From contig NZ_CP133111.1 in NCBI RefSeq assembly GCF_033001325.1, positions 5,627,001 to 5,691,000 of the forward strand: a stretch of DNA of 64,000 nucleotides, in the 5' to 3' direction. This stretch comes from Rhodopseudomonas sp. BAL398. Its GTDB lineage: Bacteria; Pseudomonadota; Alphaproteobacteria; Rhizobiales; Xanthobacteraceae. A program made the position numbers and the translations under genes. Positions 34,999 through 42,188 of this stretch are shown here, piece after piece; position 1 is the stretch's first letter; the number at the start of each line of letters is the position of its first letter. The notes beneath the pieces are model-generated. The model did no database searches. It saw nothing but the letters and a program-made list of their open reading frames with translations, and had not been told where the DNA came from.

Positions 34999-35979
34999 AT
35001 GATCCGTCACAAACTACTGGGAAGCCTCGCCGGCCTTTCTTTGCTGCTTGGCGGCGCCGCGCCGCTTCACGCCCAGACTCCCGCCGATCTGTCCATCGTC
35101 GTGTTCGGCGCGCCGTCGTTGGGCGCATTCCTGCCCCCGATCATCCGGGCGCAGAAGCTGGACGAGAAAAACGGATTGCGGATCAAGTTCGAGGAGCGAA
35201 CGCCCGATGCCTACACCGCGCAATTCAATTCCGGCGAGTTTCAGCTCGGCGGCAGCGCGGCGCTACTGACGGTCGGCCTGGCCGACACCCGCGGCGTCAA
35301 GGTGACCTATCTGTTCAATCTGTTCGATTACTGGGGCGCGGTGGTGACCTCGCGGCCCGAGATCAAGACCTTGAAGGACCTCGAGGGCAAGGATCTGGCG
35401 GCCGCGAAGGGCACGACCAACTACGTGATGTTTGAATGGTTTGCGCGTCAGGCCGGCGTCGACCCCTCGACGTTCTCGGTGGTCAATACCGCCACGCCCG
35501 GCCTGATCGGCTATGCGCTGGCCGACCGGGCCACCGCCGTTCAGCTCTGGGAGCCGGCCTATACGCGGTTGCGCACGAAGAGGCCGAGCATTCAGACGAT
35601 CGACCTTGGCATTGCTGCGAGCTGGAAGAAATTCAGCGGCAGCAGCAACATCCCCTATCTCGGCGTCGCGGCGCACACCGCCTGGGCGGAGAAGAACCCG
35701 GACTTGGTGAAGAAGCTTTACGCTACCTACAAGGAAGCGGCTGACTGGGTTGCGGCTCATCCCGACGATGCAGCAAAGCTGATCGCCAGCAAGGGCACAC
35801 CCGAAGACCAGAAGGCGATCAGCGAATTGATCCGCTCGAACGAGCGACTCGGCATGAACGTCAAATGGGCTTCCGACGTCGAGAAGGAAATCAAGTCGGT
35901 CTACCAGGCCGGCAAGTCGAGCTCCTTCTTGAATGCAGAACCCAACGCGGCGACCATCTACAAAAGGCCGGGACAGTGA
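34999..35979 (+). CDS. ABC transporter substrate-binding protein (NMT1/SsuA type)
   Basis: A 326-residue periplasmic protein from ATG 34999 with GGAGGAAC upstream. The signal peptide is about MIRHKLLGSLAGLSLLLGG to AQ (residue 26). The fold is NMT1/SsuA-like (IVVFGAPSLGAFLPPII; IKTLKDLEGKDLAAAKGTTNYVMF). It supplies the permease and ATPase directly downstream; the stop overlaps the permease GTG. Ligand unknown, presumably the substrate of the molybdenum hydroxylase. Confidence 0.92.
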   Translation: MIRHKLLGSLAGLSLLLGGAAPLHAQTPADLSIVVFGAPSLGAFLPPIIRAQKLDEKNGLRIKFEERTPDAYTAQFNSGEFQLGGSAALLTVGLADTRGVKVTYLFNLFDYWGAVVTSRPEIKTLKDLEGKDLAAAKGTTNYVMFEWFARQAGVDPSTFSVVNTATPGLIGYALADRATAVQLWEPAYTRLRTKRPSIQTIDLGIAASWKKFSGSSNIPYLGVAAHTAWAEKNPDLVKKLYATYKEAADWVAAHPDDAAKLIASKGTPEDQKAISELIRSNERLGMNVKWASDVEKEIKSVYQAGKSSSFLNAEPNAATIYKRPGQ

Positions 35980-36791
35980 GCGGGCGCGTAATCGAGACCG
36001 TGGACACGCCGCTGTCGACCCACTTGTTGACGGCGGCGAAGCGGGTAGGCACGTCGTTGCTGCCATTCGCGGTTGTCATCGCGCTTTGGCAGTTCGCTTC
36101 GCTGTTCTTTCCGAGCTTCTTGTTCCCATCGCTGGTCACGGTGTTCTGGCGTTGCCTCAAGATCTTGACCGACGGCGCCTTGTTCATCGACGTGGCTGCG
36201 ACGGTGCTGCGAATTCTCGCTGGGCTTACCGGCGCATTCTTGATCGGCGGCATCCTGGCTCTGCTGATGGCGCGCTCGCAGGCGGTCGACAAGTTCCTGT
36301 CGCCGATCCTGACCCTGTTCCAGGGCATACCGGCGCTGTCCTGGGTGGTGTTCGCCATCATCTGGTTTCACGGCGTTGAATTCCGGATCTTCTTTATCAT
36401 GGTGATGACGACGCTGCCGGCCTTCGCCTTTCAGATTCTCGGCGCGCTGCGGGCGATGTCGAAGGACCTGATGGAAATGGTGTTCAGCTTCCGGCCGACC
36501 AGGATGAAGCTGTTCCGCGTCATGATCGCGCCGGCGATCCTTCCGGAAATCCTCACCTCGTGGAAGGTCAATTTGGGCAATGCGTCCCGCGTCGTCGTCG
36601 TCGCGGAGTTGGTCGGCGCCACCGGCGGCGTCGGCTATCAACTGCTGCAGCAGCAGCAGATGTTCGACATGGCAGGCGCGCTAGCCTGGACCCTGCAGCT
36701 GGTCTTCTTCGTTCTGCTGGTGCAGGCGGCGCTGACCCTGATCGAAAAGACGGCATTCCGTTATCGTGCCGTTTCGGAGCGTGCAATATGA
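35976..36791 (+). CDS. ABC transporter permease (SsuC/TauC type)
   Basis: A 271-residue membrane protein with a GTG start that overlaps the binding-protein stop (GTGA). The BPD_transp_1 EAA loop is FSFRPTRMKLFRVMIAPAILPEIL, and VVVAELVGATGGVGYQLL follows, with about six transmembrane stretches. It forms the homodimeric channel of an NMT1-type importer. A longer frame starting in the binding-protein gene is rejected. The stop overlaps the ATPase ATG. Confidence 0.9.
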   Translation: MSGRVIETVDTPLSTHLLTAAKRVGTSLLPFAVVIALWQFASLFFPSFLFPSLVTVFWRCLKILTDGALFIDVAATVLRILAGLTGAFLIGGILALLMARSQAVDKFLSPILTLFQGIPALSWVVFAIIWFHGVEFRIFFIMVMTTLPAFAFQILGALRAMSKDLMEMVFSFRPTRMKLFRVMIAPAILPEILTSWKVNLGNASRVVVVAELVGATGGVGYQLLQQQQMFDMAGALAWTLQLVFFVLLVQAALTLIEKTAFRYRAVSERAI

Positions 36792-37561
36792 ATATAATCG
36801 CTGATGTCACGACCGCCCCGGCGATTCACCTGGGCGAGGTCTCCAAGGTGTTCGGCGTCGAGGGCAGCAAAGGGTCATACCGCGCCGTCGATCGCCTCAA
36901 CCTTGATATTGGGACCGGCGAGATGCTGGCAATCCTGGGCAAGACCGGTTGCGGCAAATCGACCATCTTCAACATGATTGCCGGCCTGACCGAGCCGACA
37001 AGCGGAATCGTGCGCGTGAGTGGACGCAATCCGTTTTCCGATTTCGATTCGTTTCGCGGCATCATCTCGATCGTGTTTCAGAACGACCGCCTGCTGCCAT
37101 GGCGGACGGCGATCCAGAACGTCGAACTCGGGCTGGAGATGCTCGATACGCCGGTCGCGCAACGCCGCGAGGCGGCGCAACATTGGCTGACCAAGCTCGG
37201 GCTCGGCGGCCACGAGAACGATTATCCGCACGCGCTCTCCGGCGGCATGCGCCAGCGCGTCTCGATCGCGCGCGCCTTTGCCACCAATGCCAGCATCCTG
37301 CTGTGCGACGAGCCCTTCTCGGCTCTCGACGAGATCACCGCGGGCCGGCTGCGCGAGGAATTCGTCAAGCTGGTCAAGGAGAACGGCAAGACCGCGGTGT
37401 TCATTACCCACAATATCGGCGAGGCGCTCGAGATCGGCGATCGGATCGTCGTGCTGAAGCGGCCGGCGATGATCGCCTACGACGTTCGCTTCACGGCCGC
37501 GACCGGCGCCGAAGAGCGAGACCAGATCCGTGCGCGGATCGGAGAAGTCCTCTCAGGTTAG
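36788..37561 (+). CDS. ABC transporter ATP-binding protein (SsuB/TauB type)
   Basis: A 257-residue ATPase from the ATGA start at 36788. Walker A is GKTGCGKST, the Q-loop is VFQNDRLLPWRT, the signature is ALSGGMRQRVSIARA, Walker B is ILLCDEPFSALDE, and the H-loop is FITHNIGEALE. It completes the importer 34999-37561 and is the last gene of the nine-gene rightward operon that begins with the NIPSNAP protein. Confidence 0.93.
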   Translation: MNIIADVTTAPAIHLGEVSKVFGVEGSKGSYRAVDRLNLDIGTGEMLAILGKTGCGKSTIFNMIAGLTEPTSGIVRVSGRNPFSDFDSFRGIISIVFQNDRLLPWRTAIQNVELGLEMLDTPVAQRREAAQHWLTKLGLGGHENDYPHALSGGMRQRVSIARAFATNASILLCDEPFSALDEITAGRLREEFVKLVKENGKTAVFITHNIGEALEIGDRIVVLKRPAMIAYDVRFTAATGAEERDQIRARIGEVLSG

Positions 37562-37747
37562 CAATTCGCCCTGACATGTTCTTTTCAGAACGATTGAGCC
37601 ATAAGTGCAGATATAGACGGCCGGGACAGCTGCAGACTCGACAACCTTCACCCTCCAAATCGGGGTGACCCAATGGCTTGGGCGACGGAGAGGCGTTCTT
37701 CCTCCGATAGCTCGCCTCGGGCCAGCGCGATGACCGGTATAGGCATA

Positions 37748-38034
37748 GCAATCGGCGGAAGATCTCGCGCGCATCAGCAAAGCTGGCTCCCGCGATGTAG
37801 TTCCGGTCACCGATAGTGGCCGAGCCAATTGCATGTCGGGGCGTGATCATGTGTGCATGGTGTGGCCAGCTATCTCCCTTCGGGTCGTCGCTCTCGACCT
37901 GACCGAAGACCTTGGCATGGATGATTGGCGGTCTGGTGCCGGCGGCGAAATGCGCTTCCTCGCCGATGCTGCGCGCGCACTACCGAAGCGGCGAGAGCTG
38001 CAACCCCGCCGATGAAGACGTCTCGACGATGCAT
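37748..38034 (-). pseudogene. Broken Kelch-repeat protein with twin-arginine signal
   Basis: On the minus strand ATG 38034, preceded by GGGAGGA, starts MHRRDVFIGGVAALAAS, a twin-arginine signal; that frame is soon closed. In another frame from about 37970 the sequence reads SIGEEAHFAAGTRPPIIHA, KVFGQVESDDPKGDSW and PRHAIGSATIGDRNYIAGAS, ADAREIF. This is the pattern of the C-terminal blades of Kelch/galactose-oxidase-like proteins. At least one frameshift and a large loss of the middle repeats have occurred. The intact family is periplasmic and about 330 residues; only about 90 residues remain. Confidence 0.65.
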
Positions 38035-38130
38035 ATCGAGGTCCTCCCTGTGGTCAGAACAGAAGTTGGCCCGCTCGCACGGCCCGGTGATCGGGGCGTT
38101 TGCGCGGCTGGAGTGCGCGGCGCGGCGACC

Positions 38131-38655
38131 TCATCCTTCGGGAAGGAAGACGATCCCGAGCAAGCGGTTCACGTCGATGCGGTGGGCGTCGGAAATCTCG
38201 CGCACCGACTGCTCGCTGGTGGCGGTGATGCCCTTGGCTTTCATTTTCGCGATCAAGGCTTCGGGCGTCGTGCGGGTCGTGCCTGCCAGCGCTGAGAGCG
38301 GAGCATTGGCGATCGCTTTGATTATGGGTTGCTTTAGCTGAGGTCCAGTGATCCGGCCCCACGAAAACATCGAGGCGGCGAGTAGGATCGCGAACACGGC
38401 GACGCTGGTCTTTCCCCAGCGGCTCTTCAGCTGGTTCTGGAACGGGCGGACATTGGCGACGACGTGGCTGACGGCCCCGAGCAGAAATAGCCACGACAGC
38501 CATTGATGGGCGATCGTCACCAGCCCGAACTCGACATCGAAGAACATGAGCACACCGGTCACCGACATGAGGAGAAAAGCCCCAATGGTGAGCGGGGTCG
38601 CCCATGTCCGGACGGTGATCGGGCGCTTGGGCGAGCAATGGGCGATATCAGTCAT
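38131..38655 (-). CDS. DUF4405-type membrane protein (cytochrome b561-like)
   Basis: A 174-residue protein from ATG 38655 (GGAGG nine bases upstream). Three hydrophobic helices are visible: LTIGAFLLMSVTGVLMFF, WLSWLFLLGAVSHVVANV and TSVAVFAILLAASMFSW. His residues in AHQWLSW and SHVV could bind heme as in DUF4405/b561 proteins. The C-terminal about 70 residues (PLSALAGTTRTTPEALIAKMKAKGI...) form a soluble domain. It is divergent from the MarR gene and has a matching operator in front, so it is probably MarR-controlled. Role unknown; membrane redox function is a guess. Confidence 0.78.
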   Translation of the reverse strand: MTDIAHCSPKRPITVRTWATPLTIGAFLLMSVTGVLMFFDVEFGLVTIAHQWLSWLFLLGAVSHVVANVRPFQNQLKSRWGKTSVAVFAILLAASMFSWGRITGPQLKQPIIKAIANAPLSALAGTTRTTPEALIAKMKAKGITATSEQSVREISDAHRIDVNRLLGIVFLPEG

Positions 38656-38788
38656 GGGGGACAGCCTCCAGGCGAGGTTTTGAGGAACTGGCGTCGGACG
38701 AAAGCGAGATGCTCGACCGGTGAGAAGGGGGTGAGGCTCAGATGGTCCCAACATCGGATACTTCCCTCGTGACGGGTCCTCTAAGAAT

Positions 38789-38850
38789 GTGTATGTTGCA
38801 TGTATGTCATGGAGCAGGGTGAATGCCAAGAAAGAATGTGCATAATACAC
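38789..38850. promoter_or_regulatory. Two MarR-type operators between divergent genes
   Basis: GTGTATGTTGCAT (38789-38801) and GTGCATAATACAC (38838-38850), each of the form GTGNAT-N-ATNCAC, the second nearly a perfect palindrome. They lie between the DUF4405 and marR starts. The same element recurs twice at 39447-39505. Confidence 0.6.
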
Positions 38851-38867
38851 GCACTCAAGGTGTCAGG

Positions 38868-39344
38868 ATGATGTTCGGAGCGCTGGTTGATCTCGTCGGC
38901 GTGATGAATCGGCCGCAACGGGACGCGCGGATGATCCAAGAGGCGGGGATCATGCTCGATCGAGCACTATTCCCCCTGCTGGTCGGTATCAGTCGGGTCG
39001 GGCCGATCAACGTCAGCGAGCTCGCCGACCGCGTGGGTCGGGATTACACGACGGTGAGCCGGCAGATTGCCAAATTGGAGAGTCTCGGCCTGATCGAGCG
39101 GCGGCAGGGCACTACCGACAAGCGCGTGACCGAAGCGTTGATCACGGCGGAAGGCCAGAAGATGGCTGCCGCGATCGATGCGGCACGCGATCGCCTCCTG
39201 GGTCTTATGCTGGCGGACTGGAGCACCGAAGATATTCAAACGCTGGCGCCCCTCATGCGGCGGTTGGCAGATAGCGCCCTTGCGACGGATACGCCGCAGC
39301 GCGAGGGAGGCGAGCAAGCTCGGCCAAGTGCGGGGCGCCGTTAA
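38868..39344 (+). CDS. MarR-family transcriptional regulator
   Basis: A 158-residue protein. I start it at ATG 38868, with AAGGTG five bases upstream. The frame is open from 38823, but the operator GTGCATAATACAC would then lie inside the gene. The winged helix is at about residues 48-95 (INVSELADRVGRDYTTVSRQIAKLESLGLIERRQ, then TTDKRVTEALITAEG), flanked by helices for dimerisation. It probably represses itself, the divergent DUF4405 gene and the promoter at 39465, which all carry the same 13-bp element. The inducer is unknown. Confidence 0.88.
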   Translation: MMFGALVDLVGVMNRPQRDARMIQEAGIMLDRALFPLLVGISRVGPINVSELADRVGRDYTTVSRQIAKLESLGLIERRQGTTDKRVTEALITAEGQKMAAAIDAARDRLLGLMLADWSTEDIQTLAPLMRRLADSALATDTPQREGGEQARPSAGRR

Positions 39345-39446
39345 CGGCCTGGGATTCGCCTTCGTCAGGCTGACGTGTCGTGGCGTCCTGCGGCACCACG
39401 CGTCCAAATTCGCGCGACGCAGTGCAGTGCAGACCAGCCAGTATGG

Positions 39447-39505
39447 GTGCTATATACACATATCTTGACGATGGCGTTGGCCACCTGTATATGTGAAAAA
39501 TACAC
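39447..39505 (+). promoter_or_regulatory. Sigma70-type promoter flanked by two MarR-type operators
   Basis: TTGACG (39465-39470), 17 bases, TATATG (39488-39493). One operator, GTGCTATATACAC (39447-39459), lies upstream, and a second, GTGAAAAATACAC (39493-39505), overlaps the end of the -10 box and the transcription start. This is a clear repressor-controlled promoter for the small gene at 39522. Confidence 0.6.
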
Positions 39506-39521
39506 GTAGAAAGGTGCTCCG

Positions 39522-39766
39522 ATGACGAATCATAGCGATCCTCGCGCACTCAGCAGCGAAGCCACGGCGCCTGTGAGCGCGTTTGCGCAACCCGATGGCT
39601 GTATCCGGCCGGTGCTGCCCGGCCATCTCTGAAGCGGCTTCTGGTCGCGGCGGGTGGTCAGGAAGAACGTTTCAACCTTAAACGTCGCTTTGGCAAACGC
39701 GCGTGGCGCGAATGGCTCGGTCGGCCGAGCTGGCGCGATCGGCTGCTTGCCTGGCTGGCGCGCTAG
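39522..39766 (+). pseudogene. Small MarR-controlled gene interrupted by a frameshift
   Basis: ATG 39522 follows AAAGGTG and gives 36 codons (MTNHSDPRALSSEA...RPVLPGHL), stopping at 39630-39632. A second frame, one base back from 39629, continues without stop to 39766 as LKRLLVAAGGQEERFNLKRR, then FGKRAWREWLGRPSWRDRLL and AWLAR. The strongly basic, Trp-rich second part and the regulated promoter suggest one original protein of about 80 residues, broken by a 1-base indel near 39629. A programmed -1 shift is possible but unproven. Family not recognised. Confidence 0.45.
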
Positions 39767-40206
39767 CTTTCGACCGCACCGCCCCGAAGGCGACCTGCCG
39801 TCGCGGTGCGCCTCGGCCACGAGGCCCCGCCTGAGGCGACCGGACGACGGTCGCCGTGAACTCGACCTGAGAGGCGCTTAGTTGTGTTTAGCAAATTTTA
39901 CCAACGCTTTTCACCTCAAGAGGATATGTGCATGTCCAGCGCGTCTAAGATTCTCGTCATCTTGGTCGCGTTCAGACGCGGCGCATTTGTCCGCAGATTG
40001 TCGACTGGGTCGCACAGATTGGGCGGGAGGTCTCGGGCGCGCTGCTTTGGCTGCTTTGGCCGTTGTTGATCGGTGACCCGGCGCCACTTTTCAGCGTTGC
40101 GCCTGCGCATTCTTGTTTCGTCACCATCCATGCCTTCGACTACAGGACCTGCCCTATTGCACGCGCAATTGCCGACGCCGCTCTTGAGCAGTCGGAAGAA
40201 GCTCGC
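39767..40206. other. Low-information region, no gene recognised
   Basis: About 440 bases follow the broken small gene. Short open frames on both strands (for example from 39884) have no ribosome site and no recognisable sequence. Probably decayed DNA. Confidence 0.4.
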
Positions 40207-40590
40207 TTAGCGCGTGCCGCGGACGAAGGCGAAGCGGCCGAGCGATGCGCCACGAATCGGCTCCGAGGCGTTGGCCGACGAACGTTGCTGGCCAAATCCG
40301 CAGTCGGGTCGAAGCGGACCTCGCGGTGGCGCGAGCGATGCGTTGTTGGGGATCTGGTTCGGGCGCTCGGAAAGCCGGTCGACGAGGTTTCTCAAGCGCC
40401 GGTTCTCGGTCTGCAACTCTTTCATCGCCAGCAAAGCGGGCGGCGTCAGGCTGCCGTAGCGCTTGCGCCAGCGATAGAAGGTGCGTTCGGAAATATGAGC
40501 CGTCCGGCAAATCTCCAGAATGGGGATGCCCGCATCGGCCTCGTGCAGGAGATATAAAATCTCGGTGTCGGTGTGCTGAGAGTGACGCAT
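40207..40590 (-). CDS. IS3-family OrfA-like HTH protein (remnant or domesticated)
   Basis: A 127-residue frame from ATG 40590. The first 75 residues match the IS3/IS407-type transposase OrfA: HTDTEILYLLHEADAGIPIL, then SERTFYRWRKRYG and a leucine-zipper-like LLAMKELQTENRRLRNLVDRL. The remaining 50 residues are Pro/Arg/Ser-rich and not transposase-like. No OrfB with the DDE domain and no terminal repeats were found. It is either a remnant or a stand-alone DNA-binding protein derived from an insertion sequence. It is divergent from the amide importer operon. Confidence 0.6.
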   Translation of the reverse strand: MRHSQHTDTEILYLLHEADAGIPILEICRTAHISERTFYRWRKRYGSLTPPALLAMKELQTENRRLRNLVDRLSERPNQIPNNASLAPPRGPLRPDCGFGQQRSSANASEPIRGASLGRFAFVRGTR

Positions 40591-40887
40591 TGGACTGACG
40601 CTTTCATCTGTCTTTGCGCAAAGCTGTAACCCCGCAGTGCCGTGCAGATCCGCGCAAAGCGCGCGTGGCACTCGGCCATTCGCGGCTGGCCGAGACGAAA
40701 CAGCGGCGGCGATGGTTGAACCAGACTATAGCGCTGCTGCGCCGATCCAAAATGACAAAATTGACATCAAAGCGATCAAATGCGCGGCTTTGCTGCCTCA
40801 TTGAGCAGCATTGGATGTTATTTGGCGTTGCCCTGCGGTCGCTGGCGGACTCAAACTCGCGCCAGCTTGCACGAAGGGGTTTGGCAT
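40591..40887. promoter_or_regulatory. Leader and promoter region of the amide/urea importer operon
   Basis: About 300 bases without a gene. It contains a hairpin CTCGGCC (40671-40677) with GGCCGAG (40688-40694), and an isolated TTGACA at 40761-40766 without a good -10 at normal spacing. I could not identify a definite promoter, a sigma54 site or an AmiR-type terminator here. Confidence 0.35.
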
Positions 40888-42129
40888 ATGAGCAACTTTA
40901 CACGGCGTTCGTTTCTTCAGACAACCGGGCTCGCGGCCGCGGCATTGGCATCGCCTGCGATCATCCGCCCGGCCCATGCGGCGGGCGGCACCGTTAAACT
41001 CGGCTGCCTGTTTTCGTCATCGGGCACCATGGCCAATATCGAGGGCCGCCTCAATCACGTGGTCAAGATGGCCGCTGATGAAATCAATGCCAAGGGCGGC
41101 GTCAACGGCCGCACCCTCGAGGTTGCGGTGTCCGATCCGGCGTCGGATTGGCCGCTCTACGCCCAGATCGGCAAGCAGATGCTGGAGCAGGACAAGGTTG
41201 CCGCGCTGTTCGGCTGCTGGACCTCGGTGTCCCGCAAAACAGTGCTGCCGGTGGTCGAACAGGCCAACGGTTTGCTGTTCTATCCCTTGCATTTCGAAGG
41301 CGACGAAAATTCCAAGAACATCGTCTATGTCAATTCGCCACCTGCCAGTTCGGTGCTTCCGGCGGTCGATTATCTGATGGGAGACGAGGGCGTCAGCGCC
41401 AAACGCTTCTTCATGATCGGCTCGGACTATGTCTGGCCGCGTACCATCAACAAGCAGCTGAAGGGCTATTGGAAGTCGAAGGGGATTCCGGAAACCGCCT
41501 GGAAGGAACAATACGTTCCGCTCGGCTTCTCCAATTTCCAGACCATCGTCAATCAGATCCGGGCCTTCGCCGACCAGGGCGGCGGCAAGCCGATCGTGGT
41601 GCTGACGGTGGTGGGGTCGTCGATCCCCGACTTCCTGCGCGAATTCGCCAATCAGGGCATCAAGGCAACCGATATCCCGGTGCTCGGCCTCGACATGGTT
41701 GAAGCCGATCTTGAGGGCCTCAATACCGAGCCGTTGGTCGGCCACCTCAATTGCTGGGCCTATCTGCAGAATGCCAAGGGCGAAAAGAATGTCGCGTTCC
41801 TGAAGCAGTGGGCCGACTACGTGAAGGCCAACAACGTGCCGTTCAAAGGTGACGTCGCGATTGACCCGATGGTCTCGGCCTATGATTCCGTGCATCTGTG
41901 GGCGATGGCGGCGAAGAAGGCCAATTCGTTCGACGTCAACGAAGTCCGCAAGGCGTTTCCGGGTCTCAGCTTCGATGGTCCGTCCGGCTACACCTTGAAG
42001 ATGACCGCGGAAAACAACTACGTCTCGCGCGGCGTGTTCATCGGGTCGGTGAACGAGAAGCAGGGATTTGACGTGTTGTGGCAATCCAAGGATGCGCCCA
42101 AGCCCGTTCCGTTCAGCCCCTATAGTTGA
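40888..42129 (+). CDS. urtA: Urea/short-chain amide ABC transporter substrate-binding protein (UrtA/FmdD type)
   Basis: A 413-residue protein from ATG 40888 with a classical twin-arginine signal (TRRSFLQTTGLAAAALAS to AHAAGG). The mature part has VKLGCLFSSSGTMANIEGRL, ALFGCWTSVSRKTVLPVVEQANGLLFYPLHFEGDE and IGSDYVWPRTINKQLKGYWKSKG. These are hallmarks of the UrtA/AmiC/FmdD group that binds urea and small amides. It delivers to the UrtBCDE-type importer that follows. The formamidase and AmiC/AmiR genes downstream argue for amides rather than, or besides, urea. A frame open from 40780 is rejected. Confidence 0.9.
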   Translation: MSNFTRRSFLQTTGLAAAALASPAIIRPAHAAGGTVKLGCLFSSSGTMANIEGRLNHVVKMAADEINAKGGVNGRTLEVAVSDPASDWPLYAQIGKQMLEQDKVAALFGCWTSVSRKTVLPVVEQANGLLFYPLHFEGDENSKNIVYVNSPPASSVLPAVDYLMGDEGVSAKRFFMIGSDYVWPRTINKQLKGYWKSKGIPETAWKEQYVPLGFSNFQTIVNQIRAFADQGGGKPIVVLTVVGSSIPDFLREFANQGIKATDIPVLGLDMVEADLEGLNTEPLVGHLNCWAYLQNAKGEKNVAFLKQWADYVKANNVPFKGDVAIDPMVSAYDSVHLWAMAAKKANSFDVNEVRKAFPGLSFDGPSGYTLKMTAENNYVSRGVFIGSVNEKQGFDVLWQSKDAPKPVPFSPYS

Positions 42130-42188
42130 TCGTGATCGGTTCAAGTAGCGGAACGGCCGGGGTCGGCCGGCCCCGGGTGGCCGCGCTG

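Noticed and set aside
39882-40076. Short frames of about 60 codons after the broken small gene
   Set aside because: Two overlapping frames with similar length, no ribosome site and no motif; coding potential not convincing.
40591-40887. Sigma54 promoter before the urt-type operon
   Set aside because: TTGGCGTTGCCCTGC near 40818 has one base too few between the GG and GC elements, so I do not call it.
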